This document shows positions 1 to 8,259 of a stretch of DNA of 64,000 nt, one piece after another. Both the position numbers and the translations under genes were made by a program. The DNA is taken from the IMG/VR virus record IMGVR_UViG_3300032770_000022, positions 1 through 64,000 of that record; one strand, given 5' to 3'. Numbering within the stretch: the first letter of the stretch is position 1; each line of letters starts with the position of its first letter. The notes below the pieces were generated by a model that had not been told where the DNA came from, searched no databases, and was given only the letters and a program-made list of their open reading frames with translations. Source of the stretch: a virus.

Positions 1-2
1 AC

Positions 3-2762
3 TGCGCCGGCTGGGCACTGTGCGTGGACAACGACTATGCGTGGCAATCCGCAGTCAATCTCGCGCTGGTCGCAAGCGGCATCAACTGGCATTGGTTCGA
101 TCCCACCAAGCGCGCACCGATTGATCTGGTGAACGACTACCCGAGCGGGATCGCATGGAACAATAACGGTGGCCCTCCATCGGTACAGGAGGTGCAGAAC
201 ACGTCATTCAACCTGACCCTTGCCAACAGCACCGGATCGCCGGTCACTGTCGCAGGCTGTGGCTTGAATGCGCAGTTTCTCGGCCTGACCGTAACGGACA
301 GCGTGACGGGCGGCGTCTTCTACCTGATCGGCGATCCGGGCGATGTGATCGTACCGGCCAATGGCACCGCAACAATCCAGCTTCTCGATTACCCCTTCGG
401 GCCGAACGCCTTCCCGAGCGGCACGCCGCAAATTTCGTACACCAACGGCCAGGTGCCAGGACAGACGGGGCCGGTGCCGACCGGCATCAGTGTCCAGGGA
501 AGCTACCAGAACATCGTTGTCGCCAGCGGATGGTCGATTCAGTCGGGGCACATGGCCTGCCTTGTGAATATCGTGGCGCTCGCAACGGGACATCCCTATT
601 TCATCATGGAGCAGCAGTTCGAATGCAACGGCGGCTTCATCGTTGCGGACGACACCTCCACGACCTTCGGTGCCACCACGCCGCACCTGATCGCCTTCAA
701 TGGCGCGCATCGCTGTCTGGCGTGGCAGACGCGGAGCATCTTCTTCGCACGGCAGTTGTCGCCCACCACTGCACCAGGATGGCTACAGGCCAAGGCGGTG
801 CCTGCCCACTTCTATGAGCAGTGGCTGACGGATTCTCTCTCGTCGATTGCTGCCAACCAGTTGTCGCGGACGGTCTATTACATCTTCGACGACCACTATA
901 ATTCATGCTGCGGAACAGATGAGGGGGGCAACGGCTACCTGTACCCCATGTGGCAGCTAGACTACGTCCACTGGACTCACATGTGGATGTGCTCGCAGGA
1001 CAGTCGGTGGCTGCCAGTCATCCAGTGGGACATGAAGAATCTCTATTCGCGTCTGGGCGACGACGGGACGGGCACTCCGAACGGCTGGGTGGGCCTCGGA
1101 GGCGTTGGAGGAGGCTATCAGTTCACCAACTACTTCTTCCCGCTGTGGCCCCCTGACGCCTTCTCTGGTGGCGGAGGCGACTGGCATGTCTTCTTCCCCT
1201 ACGGCATCGCCTCGGCGACCTGGACCGGGGGCACGCTGACCGTCACCACGAAAGACCCGACGATAGGGGTCAATGTCGGCTCGGTCTTCATGATCACCAT
1301 CTATGGTGCAGACCAGGCAGGCTACAACGCGGCGAACGTTGTCATGACGCTGACCGGCGCGAACACCATGACCGCTCCGCTCGCCGATCCCGGCGCCGCA
1401 ACGGCAACTTCGACGATGAAGGTGACGTTCGGCGGGACGACGATCAACGTTTCATCGATCACCTGGTCATCTGGAATCGCGACGCTGACGACCGCGACGC
1501 CGCATGGGCAGGCAGGGACCGTGACGGGCACGGTGGCGAACGCATGGCCCTATAAGTACAACGGCGCCCAGACCATGACGGTCACCGGCTCCAGCACGCT
1601 GACCTATCCGCTGGCGACCACCAACTTCTTCACCGGCCAGGCGGCAAGCGCTTCACTGTTCTACAATCCCGCAATGGCTCCCGGATATTCCCCGGTCTAC
1701 AACTCCTTCACCAACTACTGGACATACTGCATCAGCCGCGCCTATTTCGAGACCGGCACGCCGAACGGTCCAACTTTGACCGACGCGTGCGACCCGACGC
1801 TTCCGGGCGCGAACTTCGACTATTACACGCTGTTGGAACAGGCGCTCTTCGGCTTCATCCAGAACGGAGCATCCGATCCCTCGGGATGGGCGCCGCAGAT
1901 GAGAACGGCGATCAATGCCGGTATCCTCAAAGGGGGTTCAAGACCATGGAAGCGGTGCATCGCGGGTCCCAGCTCCTACGTCGGCCCCGGCGATGTGGTT
2001 CCCGGAGCCTCATGGTGGGGCGGCCTTCGGGCCTACAATGCTGCGGCGGCAGCGGCCGGTATGACGGCGATCACACTGCTGCGCGCGAGTGACAGCGCGA
2101 CGATGGACATCCATGTGCTCTCCGACGGCTCTCTCGACGTGGCGACCGCCGCGACATTCCTCGCCAGCACGACCGGCGTCGTCACGACGATCTGGGACCA
2201 GACCGGGCACGGGAACAACGTCCAGTCGATCGTGGCGAACGATCAGCCGTTCCCGTTCGTCCTCAACGCCAAGGGAAGCCTGCCGGCCATGCAGGGTGAC
2301 GGCGTGCATTACGTCGGCGCCACGGCGACCAATGCGGTGACGGTAGGGACCGGCTATCCGTCGATGGCGATGGTTGCGCAGCCCGCCGGCTCCAACGTCG
2401 GCGCGCTGCTCGAGATACGGGACCAATTGTTCAACTTCAGTTTCAGCGACGTGGGCGGCACGCAGGCGCACATGTATGGGGGCAGTTTCCTCCAGGCGAA
2501 CTGCGCGGATGGCGTCTGGCACTCGGCTCTCGGCGTGTTCGGCCCGAGCGCCATCGCGACCATCGATGGCGTGGACACGACCGGCAGCACCGGCTCGACG
2601 CCTTCGAGCGGCGTCGCCACCGTTGGCGTGGGCTGGAACGGCGGCGTCGAACCGTTCGATGGGCTGTTCGGCGAGGTGGGCGTCTGGGGCAGCTACGCCT
2701 TCACTCCCACGGACCGGGCGAATCTCTACGCCAACCAGAAGGCGTACTGGGGCACGGCGTGA
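3..2762 (+). CDS. Tail fibre / virion protein with C-terminal lectin-like domain (5' partial)
   Basis: The frame is open from the left edge, and the GTG at 24 has no clear ribosome site, so the true start probably lies upstream. What is visible is about 912 residues. The centre carries two small beta modules (about nt 1207-1430 and 1441-1640) with the pattern hydrophobic-W...TVTTxxPHG...YNG...TVTGSSTLTYPLA, also found in the sheath and baseplate proteins. The last third (nt about 2030-2760) has LLRASD, TIWDQTGHGNN and a repeating glycine-rich beta pattern typical of concanavalin/AbfB-like lectin domains at the ends of phage fibres. Role inferred: host recognition or adhesion. The lytic cassette follows. 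Fibre/structural class fairly secure, exact function not. Confidence 0.6.
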   Translation, partial: CAGWALCVDNDYAWQSAVNLALVASGINWHWFDPTKRAPIDLVNDYPSGIAWNNNGGPPSVQEVQNTSFNLTLANSTGSPVTVAGCGLNAQFLGLTVTDSVTGGVFYLIGDPGDVIVPANGTATIQLLDYPFGPNAFPSGTPQISYTNGQVPGQTGPVPTGISVQGSYQNIVVASGWSIQSGHMACLVNIVALATGHPYFIMEQQFECNGGFIVADDTSTTFGATTPHLIAFNGAHRCLAWQTRSIFFARQLSPTTAPGWLQAKAVPAHFYEQWLTDSLSSIAANQLSRTVYYIFDDHYNSCCGTDEGGNGYLYPMWQLDYVHWTHMWMCSQDSRWLPVIQWDMKNLYSRLGDDGTGTPNGWVGLGGVGGGYQFTNYFFPLWPPDAFSGGGGDWHVFFPYGIASATWTGGTLTVTTKDPTIGVNVGSVFMITIYGADQAGYNAANVVMTLTGANTMTAPLADPGAATATSTMKVTFGGTTINVSSITWSSGIATLTTATPHGQAGTVTGTVANAWPYKYNGAQTMTVTGSSTLTYPLATTNFFTGQAASASLFYNPAMAPGYSPVYNSFTNYWTYCISRAYFETGTPNGPTLTDACDPTLPGANFDYYTLLEQALFGFIQNGASDPSGWAPQMRTAINAGILKGGSRPWKRCIAGPSSYVGPGDVVPGASWWGGLRAYNAAAAAAGMTAITLLRASDSATMDIHVLSDGSLDVATAATFLASTTGVVTTIWDQTGHGNNVQSIVANDQPFPFVLNAKGSLPAMQGDGVHYVGATATNAVTVGTGYPSMAMVAQPAGSNVGALLEIRDQLFNFSFSDVGGTQAHMYGGSFLQANCADGVWHSALGVFGPSAIATIDGVDTTGSTGSTPSSGVATVGVGWNGGVEPFDGLFGEVGVWGSYAFTPTDRANLYANQKAYWGTA

Positions 2763-2766
2763 AGCA

Positions 2767-2783
2767 TTGACAAACGGAACAGG
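2767..2783 (+). promoter_or_regulatory. Repeated element TTGACAAACGGAACAGG, possible late promoter
   Basis: A 17-nt word that starts with a consensus -35 hexamer lies 19 nt before the HTH gene. The identical 17 nt occur at 33082-33098, and a one-base-shorter relative (TTGACA then ACGGAAC) at 25585. No good -10 hexamer sits 16-18 nt downstream (CATGGG here), so it may be a phage-specific promoter or an activator site rather than an ordinary sigma-70 promoter. Confidence 0.4.
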
Positions 2784-2801
2784 CTAGTCCATGGGCGGAA
2801 C

Positions 2802-3011
2802 ATGGCCAGTGAATATGAGTTCGATCCCATCAGGTTCGGCAGCCGCCTGAGAGAGGCCGTGGCCAAGCGGGAATTGACGATCCGCGGTGCCGCCGAGGCG
2901 ATCGGCGTGTCGCAGACCACGCTCCACCGCACAATGCACGGCGGCGTCCCGAACGCACGCAACTACGCGAAGATGAATGCCTGGATTGAACGACCGAAAG
3001 GGAAATCGTGA
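2802..3011 (+). CDS. Small helix-turn-helix DNA-binding protein
   Basis: 69 residues. The segment TIRGAAEAIGVSQTTLHRTMHGG (residues about 27-49) reads as a Cro/CI-type helix-turn-helix with its recognition helix, and the N-terminus DPIRFGSRLREAV resembles the first helix of XRE-type repressors. The stop overlaps the next start (TGATG). It sits in the late/lysis region directly behind the repeated TTGACA element, so it may time the following genes; that is inference. Confidence 0.6.
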   Translation: MASEYEFDPIRFGSRLREAVAKRELTIRGAAEAIGVSQTTLHRTMHGGVPNARNYAKMNAWIERPKGKS

Positions 3012-4063
3012 TGCCGCACAGCTATATCAAGTTCCCCCGAGCGCACCACGACATCGAGCCGTGGTATTACCTGACCGATCTCTATGCCGCATACGGTTTC
3101 CCGCGCAATCTGCCGGGCGGCGGCATCATCGGCATCGGCGAGCTTGGCGGCGGCTGGGTTCAGTCCGACATGGATGACTTCTTCAGGCGCAACAGATTGC
3201 CATGGCCGTCGATTACCGATGTATCGGTGCGGGGCGCGATCAACAACCGTGATCCATCTGACGACGCCTCTGGCGAGGTGACGCTGGATGTCCAGATCGC
3301 ATCCAGCGTCTACAGCTATTGCACCGGCAAGGCCGCGATGGTGCGCATGTACTGGGCACCGAACGACGACACCGCTATCCCCGACGCGACGAAGATGGCG
3401 GCAGCGGACGGCTGCGATGTCATGTCGTGGTCCTGGGGCGAGGACGAGGCACGTGCAGGCGCAGGGTGCCAAGCGATGGAGACCGTCGCAGAGGCGGCGA
3501 CCGCAGGCGGCATGACGATCACGGCGGCGGCGGGCGACAACGACTCCTCGGACGGCGGCCCGACGCCGGCCAACGTGGACTCCCCGGCCTCTTGCCCTCA
3601 CGTCCTGGCCTGCGGCGGCACGCGCATGCCGCGCAACGGCCCGGAGACGGTCTGGAACAACGCCCCCGGCAACTCGGACGGCGATGGCACCGGGGGCGGC
3701 TTTTCCAGCGTGTTCCCGATACCGGCGTGGCAGGCTCCCTACTTTTCCGGCAAGACCGGCCGCGTTGTGCCGGATGTGGCGGCGAACGCCGATCCGGCGA
3801 CGGGCTATGCGATCGTGAGAAGGAACCGTGTGGAGATCATGGGGGGCACCTCGGCGGTGGCGCCATTGTGGGCCGGGTTTATTGCTGCCTGCGGTCCCAA
3901 GCGTGGCTTCATCAATCCCAAGATCTGGGCCAATCCCGCCGCGTTCATGCAGGCGATCGCTGGGGACAACGGCCTGTATTCGCAGCCACCGGTCCCTGGT
4001 CCCTGCTCCGGCATGGGACGGCCGATCGGCGACCAGTTCGCAGCGTTGCTGCTAGGAGCCTGA
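3011..4063 (+). CDS. Sedolisin-family (S53) serine peptidase
   Basis: About 350 residues. The S53 catalytic set is visible (numbered from the GTG at 3008, one codon before the chosen ATG): Glu90 and Asp94 in GEVTLDVQ, Asp177 in AAAGDND for the oxyanion hole, and Ser282 in GGTSAVAPLWAGF. S53 enzymes are normally made with a propeptide of roughly 180 residues and act at acid pH; here the catalytic domain starts almost at residue 1, with no propeptide and no signal peptide. The ATG at 3011 overlaps the preceding stop. It precedes the holin candidate, so it could cleave virion proteins or help lysis or surface penetration; the substrate is unknown. Family assignment is strong, role is inference. 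Confidence 0.85.
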   Translation: MPHSYIKFPRAHHDIEPWYYLTDLYAAYGFPRNLPGGGIIGIGELGGGWVQSDMDDFFRRNRLPWPSITDVSVRGAINNRDPSDDASGEVTLDVQIASSVYSYCTGKAAMVRMYWAPNDDTAIPDATKMAAADGCDVMSWSWGEDEARAGAGCQAMETVAEAATAGGMTITAAAGDNDSSDGGPTPANVDSPASCPHVLACGGTRMPRNGPETVWNNAPGNSDGDGTGGGFSSVFPIPAWQAPYFSGKTGRVVPDVAANADPATGYAIVRRNRVEIMGGTSAVAPLWAGFIAACGPKRGFINPKIWANPAAFMQAIAGDNGLYSQPPVPGPCSGMGRPIGDQFAALLLGA

Positions 4064-4064
4064 C

Positions 4065-4295
4065 ATGAGCGGAACCACTACGCCTGCACCACTGATCTCC
4101 AGCAGCCCTGCCAATCAGGCCACGGCTGCTGCCAGCAATGTGGCGGCTGCGGCGGTCATGACCATCTTGATCTGGGTCACCACCGCATTTTTTCATGTGG
4201 ACATACCGTCCCAGGTGGCGGTGGCGATGGGGTCTTTGGTCGGCATGGGCGTCCACTGGGCGGTGCTGAAATACGGGATACCGACACCGCCATGA
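4065..4295 (+). CDS. Small membrane protein, holin candidate
   Basis: 76 residues with two hydrophobic segments (about 27-44 and 49-68) separated by the short turn FHVDIPSQ, a size and topology usual for class II holins. It starts two bases after the peptidase stop and overlaps the next gene. The neighbourhood contains an endolysin (6097-6696) and exported small proteins, which supports a role in opening the inner membrane. No holin family is recognised by sequence alone. Confidence 0.55.
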   Translation: MSGTTTPAPLISSSPANQATAAASNVAAAAVMTILIWVTTAFFHVDIPSQVAVAMGSLVGMGVHWAVLKYGIPTPP

Positions 4296-4588
4296 GGCAC
4301 CTCGCAGCCGTCGTCGCCGCCATGATGGTCTCGACTGCGTCGGCGCCATCCCACGAGATTGTGGAGGTCATGCCAGGCTGCCTGTCCGCCTGGCGTGAGC
4401 TGCCGGTGCCGGAACCCGCCGGCAGATACGTGATGACCTACGAGGCAAAGATCGCGGCCCCGGTGGGACTTGTGCGGATTGTTGCGGCAAACGGAAAGCC
4501 TGTCGCGACCCTGCAATCCGGCGATGACCGCGTGTGGACCTGCGACTGGCCGACAAGGCCCTCTCCTGGTTCTCCCCCGGACAGTTGA
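4292..4588 (+). CDS. Small exported protein of unknown function
   Basis: 98 residues. An N-terminal hydrophobic stretch (MRHLAAVVAAMMVSTASA) followed by a polar region looks like a Sec signal peptide with a cleavage site near residue 18-20. Two cysteines in the mature part (CLSAW and WTCDW) could form a disulfide. The start overlaps the holin candidate stop (ATGA). Possible periplasmic lysis accessory; family not recognised. Confidence 0.5.
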   Translation: MRHLAAVVAAMMVSTASAPSHEIVEVMPGCLSAWRELPVPEPAGRYVMTYEAKIAAPVGLVRIVAANGKPVATLQSGDDRVWTCDWPTRPSPGSPPDS

Positions 4589-4601
4589 GAGGCAAAGTCC
4601 C

Positions 4602-5162
4602 ATGCGCAATATCGTCCTAACTCTTGCCGCCGTTGTCGCGCTCGCCGGCTGCACCAATCCCCAGCCGATCACGAACCAACCGGGCAGCGCGCTCCTGAAC
4701 ACGGCCGAGAACACGCCGGCCGGCAAGGTGTTCATTCAGGATGCGCTCGACACCGGATACAATCTCAATCAGGCGGTGACGATCGGCGTGCTGCCCGCGA
4801 CCGATCTCGTCGTCGGCTGTGTCAATGACGAGCTGACGAAGCTTGGCTTCGACCCCGCGACTGGCGCGCCTCTCCCCGGTCCTGCTGTCAAGTCGTTCGT
4901 GCCGAAGATCGGCGGTGTCGGGTCGTTTGCCTCCGTCGCCTACATCGACATCCATCAATTCCAGCAGGCGGGCGGCCTGTCGATCCCAGACCCGAGTCCT
5001 GCCTGCTTGGCGGTAATCGGATGGATACACTTCCAGGCGCTCAAGGCGGCAGCGCAGGGCGGCATCAGTCTCGTGGCAGGTCCGGGGCTGTCTTCGATCC
5101 TGAACGGCCTGGCCGGCGGTGGTCTTGGCGCGGTCATCGGCCAGTTGCCGAAGTTGCCATGA
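4602..5162 (+). CDS. Lipoprotein of unknown function
   Basis: 186 residues from the ATG at 4602, chosen because it places a classical lipoprotein signal at the N-terminus: charged start, hydrophobic core and lipobox LAGC (cysteine near residue 18). The mature part is rich in glycine, alanine and proline and ends with a hydrophobic glycine-rich helix. It may alter the host envelope (superinfection exclusion or lysis accessory). No family recognised. Confidence 0.6.
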   Translation: MRNIVLTLAAVVALAGCTNPQPITNQPGSALLNTAENTPAGKVFIQDALDTGYNLNQAVTIGVLPATDLVVGCVNDELTKLGFDPATGAPLPGPAVKSFVPKIGGVGSFASVAYIDIHQFQQAGGLSIPDPSPACLAVIGWIHFQALKAAAQGGISLVAGPGLSSILNGLAGGGLGAVIGQLPKLP

Positions 5163-5344
5163 GTGCTGAGCATCCAGTCGGGGCTTGGCGTCAAGCCGGC
5201 TGGTTTCGAATGACCAAGCGCGAGCAGGAGCTGGAGCATGCAATCTCTTACTGGCTAGATGGCAGTCGTAAATCGGCCGAATTCATGAATTACGTAGCGG
5301 CACTAATCCGTGAATTGCACACTTTGCCAAAGAGGGAAGCATGA
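5159..5344 (+). CDS. Small hypothetical protein
   Basis: 61 residues starting at the ATG that overlaps the lipoprotein stop (ATGA); an internal ATG at 5210 is an alternative start. Its end overlaps the next gene by ATGA. Sequence is acidic/basic mixed and helical (TKREQELEHAISYWLDG). Function unknown; reality supported by tight packing on both sides. Confidence 0.5.
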   Translation: MSAEHPVGAWRQAGWFRMTKREQELEHAISYWLDGSRKSAEFMNYVAALIRELHTLPKREA

Positions 5345-5772
5345 GCGCGCTCGATCCCGAATATGACCACATCTGGGCTGAGTATCAGGAAGCCTCCCGC
5401 GCCAAGGGCCGCTACGGCGTGCCGCGCGGTTACTTCGACGATCCGGCGCAGGCGATGCAACTAGCGATCGACCTGCTGGCGGCAGTGCCGATGCCGGAGA
5501 TGATGAACCCGATGCCTCCCCGCGAAGGCTTGGACGTTGGTATGGGCGCATACAAAGAGGCTGAGGCCCGGTTTCTTTTGGCGTGCGATGCGTGGATCGC
5601 AACTCGCCAGCCTCTCATAGCAAACGCCGCCGCGCACAAGAAGCGCGAAGCCGAGGAACGTGAAGCGCGGTTCCAGGTTGCCAATGCTGCGATCCATCTG
5701 GCGTGGCATATCCGCGCCCGCGCCCGACCTGAACGGTTGCTGACGCCGGAGATGCCGACCAAGGAGGACTGA
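5341..5772 (+). CDS. Hypothetical protein
   Basis: 143 residues, helical and rich in Ala/Glu/Arg, with a heptad-like stretch around AAAHKKREAEEREARF (residues about 97-112). The start overlaps the preceding gene (ATGA) and the next start follows the stop by two bases. No family recognised. Confidence 0.6.
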   Translation: MSALDPEYDHIWAEYQEASRAKGRYGVPRGYFDDPAQAMQLAIDLLAAVPMPEMMNPMPPREGLDVGMGAYKEAEARFLLACDAWIATRQPLIANAAAHKKREAEEREARFQVANAAIHLAWHIRARARPERLLTPEMPTKED

Positions 5773-5774
5773 CC

Positions 5775-6125
5775 ATGCCAGCGATCATCAAGGTGGCGGA
5801 CGGCGTCACCGATGCGCGCATCCGCCGGTTCCTGCCGCCAGACCACCGGATTGCTGCCGTGCGGCCCATGGGAGATCGGCGTGAGTTGCTGATCGAAGGA
5901 CCGATGCTGCCGAAGGATCAGACCGTCGAGGCGGTTCTGCTGAGCGGCATGACCGCCCTGGACTTCATATCGCGCGACAACTTCCAAGTCATTGCCTCGT
6001 GGCTGTTCGACGGCCGGCCAGACCCCGCAGGACGCACATGGGAGGTCGGCATATGGCCGTCGGCAGAGGCGTTCAGCGACGAGATGGCGAAGTTGGATGA
6101 GAACCGGCGTGCTGACCGTCATTGA
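5775..6125 (+). CDS. Hypothetical protein
   Basis: 116 residues, mixed alpha/beta in appearance, no signal peptide or membrane segment. The 3' end overlaps the endolysin start at 6097 by 29 nt in another frame, so the two are probably translationally coupled. Function unknown. Confidence 0.55.
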   Translation: MPAIIKVADGVTDARIRRFLPPDHRIAAVRPMGDRRELLIEGPMLPKDQTVEAVLLSGMTALDFISRDNFQVIASWLFDGRPDPAGRTWEVGIWPSAEAFSDEMAKLDENRRADRH

Positions 6126-6696
6126 CCTGAGCCATTGGAACCCCGTCACCGATTGGGATGCCGTCGCTGCAAGCGGCGTCGTCGGGGTGCTGCACAAATT
6201 CAGCCAGGGTGCGGACGAGCGCGATCCAGCTTACGTCGAACACAAGGCCGAAGCGATGTCGCGCGGTCTGCTCTGGGGTCGCTACCACTTCGGCGACAAC
6301 AGCAACGTATCGGCGCAGGTGGACAACTTCCTCGGCGGCTGGACGCCAGGCGAGGCTCTGGCATTGGATTTCGAGCGCGGCAACAGAACGATGCTGCTGA
6401 CGCAGGCCAGGGCATTCGCAACGATGGTGCTCAACCGCACCGGCATCTGGCCACTGCTTTACAGTGGCTCGCTGCTCAAGGACGACGAGTATCTTGGCGG
6501 CGAGCCTGGCGTTCTTCTGCATTGTCGCCTGTGGCTCGCCGAATATGGTCCGACCGCTGTTCTGCCTCGGGGCTGGTCGTCCTACTGGCTCTGGCAGGAC
6601 ACCGACACTGGCTCTGTGCCGGGGATCAAAGGCAACGTGGACATCGACCGCTTCGACGGCGATCTGGAGACGCTGACGAAGGGATGGGCGGTATGA
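6097..6696 (+). CDS. GH25-family endolysin (muramidase)
   Basis: 199 residues from the ATG at 6097, chosen because it places the first GH25 strand (VIDLSHWN, Asp10) at the N-terminus as in the family. Other signatures follow in order: HKFSQG, GLLWGRYHF (about residues 57-65) and LALDFE with Asp91 and Glu93, the acidic pair expected in the GH25 active site, then YSG and WLAEY. GH25 enzymes cut the MurNAc-GlcNAc beta-1,4 bond of peptidoglycan. There is no signal peptide and no separate wall-binding domain, so release would depend on the holin. Confidence 0.85.
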   Translation: MRTGVLTVIDLSHWNPVTDWDAVAASGVVGVLHKFSQGADERDPAYVEHKAEAMSRGLLWGRYHFGDNSNVSAQVDNFLGGWTPGEALALDFERGNRTMLLTQARAFATMVLNRTGIWPLLYSGSLLKDDEYLGGEPGVLLHCRLWLAEYGPTAVLPRGWSSYWLWQDTDTGSVPGIKGNVDIDRFDGDLETLTKGWAV

Positions 6697-6881
6697 GCAA
6701 AGACGATGACTTTCTTCAAGCGCTAGATAGGATAGTTACGGAGCTATCCGAACGTCCTATCGAGATCGACGCTCGCCGCGTTCAATGGTGTTTGGATCAT
6801 GACATCTCGCCATTTTGCTTGGTTGCTGATGGTGGCATTGAAGCTTGGCAACTTGTGACAGATAGGGAACTCGCGCAATGA
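6693..6881 (+). CDS. Small hypothetical protein
   Basis: 62 residues, acidic, starting at an ATG that overlaps the endolysin stop and ending in an ATGA overlap with the next gene. Third positions are less GC-rich than in neighbouring genes. No family recognised. Confidence 0.5.
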   Translation: MSKDDDFLQALDRIVTELSERPIEIDARRVQWCLDHDISPFCLVADGGIEAWQLVTDRELAQ

Positions 6882-7759
6882 GCGGCGGCACTGACACCGG
6901 CATCGACGGCAGCACCATCGACAGCAACGACTACGACGGCGGCCCGAGCGCCGATGTGAGCGCGTCAACGTCCACCGACAGCTACCTCGGCTATGCCCTT
7001 GGAATGTACGACGCAGGGCCGGGCGTCATCGGCGGCATTGCCAGCGTGATTGAGCAAGCGGCCCTGGATGTCGCGGCAGTCGCCGCCACGCCGCAGGGCT
7101 ACGGCATGGGCTATAGCACCGACCCGAACGCTGCGGTTGATGTGTCTGCGGACGGAAATGACCTCGGCCCCAACTTCACCGCATTCGCTGAGGGAGACGA
7201 AATGGTCTCCGGCGCAATCGTCCTCGGTGCATTGGCCGCCGGCAACGGTCCACTGTTCATCGGCACTGTCAACGGCGCTCCGGTGATGAGCCTGGAGTGG
7301 CAGCCTGGATTGATTCAGTTCACAGTGAACGCGTCGGCCGCCTATCAGGACGTGGCCAACGGCAATGCCGGCGCGACGCTGGCGACGGAGTACACCGCAT
7401 CGGGCTGGCAGCTCGTTGACACCCACAGCGGCGTTGTCATCGGCTCGCCGACTTTCCCCAGCAACACTGATGTTGCAACCGCTGTGTCCGAGGGGGCGAT
7501 CGTCGCGGCGAATGCTGGCGCCTACCTCTGGTTTTCCGCTATCGGCAACACGCCGGTGATGAGCCTGGACGATTTTGCTCCCTATGCGGCGCCGTTCAAG
7601 ATCGACGCATCTGCGGCAGCGGCAGACATACTCAAGGGCGGTGGTAGCGGCGCCCTCGTGGCCGTGGATCGTTTTGGCGGCGTGCCAGGAATAAGCCTTG
7701 TGGACTCCCACACCGCGATGATCGTGGGAAGCGAGGCAACCTCAAGCAGTGGCACTTAG
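6878..7759 (+). CDS. Hypothetical glycine/alanine-rich protein with internal repeats
   Basis: 293 residues, very rich in Gly, Ala, Ser, Asp and Val and almost without basic residues. Two related stretches occur: SGAIVLGALAAGNGPLFIGTV...PVMSLE and EGAIVAANAGAYLWFSAIG...PVMSLDD, showing an internal duplication (about residues 110-140 and 205-230). Composition resembles extracellular or virion beta proteins. It lies between endolysin and small lysis-region genes. Function unknown. Confidence 0.55.
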   Translation: MSGGTDTGIDGSTIDSNDYDGGPSADVSASTSTDSYLGYALGMYDAGPGVIGGIASVIEQAALDVAAVAATPQGYGMGYSTDPNAAVDVSADGNDLGPNFTAFAEGDEMVSGAIVLGALAAGNGPLFIGTVNGAPVMSLEWQPGLIQFTVNASAAYQDVANGNAGATLATEYTASGWQLVDTHSGVVIGSPTFPSNTDVATAVSEGAIVAANAGAYLWFSAIGNTPVMSLDDFAPYAAPFKIDASAAAADILKGGGSGALVAVDRFGGVPGISLVDSHTAMIVGSEATSSSGT

Positions 7760-7772
7760 TGGGGGTGGAAGC

Positions 7773-7922
7773 ATGAGCGAGACCCTATTTACGCCCGAGC
7801 AACTAGCGGAGTTCGAGCGGCGATTACCAGAAGTCCTGCGCAAAGTGGAAGAAGACCTCAAGCGATGGCGCGAAGAGATGGCGGTTGATCGCGATCTGCT
7901 TGATCTGCCGGTGACGATATGA
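7773..7922 (+). CDS. Very small helical protein
   Basis: 49 codons with a G-rich ribosome site (GGGGGTGG) before the ATG and an ATGA overlap with the next gene. The peptide is strongly charged and helical (TPEQLAEFERRL and EEDLKRWREEMA), compatible with a short coiled coil. Possible lysis-cassette accessory; not recognised. Confidence 0.45.
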   Translation: MSETLFTPEQLAEFERRLPEVLRKVEEDLKRWREEMAVDRDLLDLPVTI

Positions 7923-8062
7923 AAACGCTCCTTATCCTGCTGCTCTTAGGCGCCTGCACGGCGGCGCCGCTGTCGTCCGACCCATCGGACAGTGTCTGGC
8001 TTGGCGGCCCTACGGCGGCGTGCCAGGCGCGCGTCGGTGCGGATGGGCAGGTCGGGTGCTGA
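7919..8062 (+). CDS. Very small lipoprotein (o-spanin-like candidate)
   Basis: 47 residues. The sequence begins MKTLLILLLLGACTAAP: a lipoprotein signal with lipobox LGAC (Cys13), followed by a short 34-residue mature peptide with two more cysteines. Size and type resemble outer-membrane spanin subunits (Rz1-like), but no matching inner-membrane spanin is obvious, so the role is tentative. It overlaps both neighbours. Confidence 0.5.
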   Translation: MKTLLILLLLGACTAAPLSSDPSDSVWLGGPTAACQARVGADGQVGC

Positions 8063-8259
8063 TCCTGGTCGCCGCCTTAGCGACCACGCCATCAATCGCC
8101 GACCGCGAGAACTTCGTTCGATGGGCGCGGTGCGAATACGTGGCCGGCGTGTTCACCTATGCGCAGATGAAGCTCGTGACCGGCGCCGACTGGCCGCATT
8201 GGTATGCGCTTCTCACTGAAAATGGCACGGCGGACTGCCCTTGGGATGCGTTCAGATGA
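8056..8259 (+). CDS. Small exported protein
   Basis: 67 residues from a GTG at 8056 that overlaps the preceding stop. The start MLILVAALATTPSIADREN looks like a short signal peptide with cleavage near residue 15. The mature part has Cys residues in ARCEY and ADCPW. Probably periplasmic, in the lysis cassette. The ATG of the HNH gene overlaps its stop. Confidence 0.5.
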   Translation: MLILVAALATTPSIADRENFVRWARCEYVAGVFTYAQMKLVTGADWPHWYALLTENGTADCPWDAFR

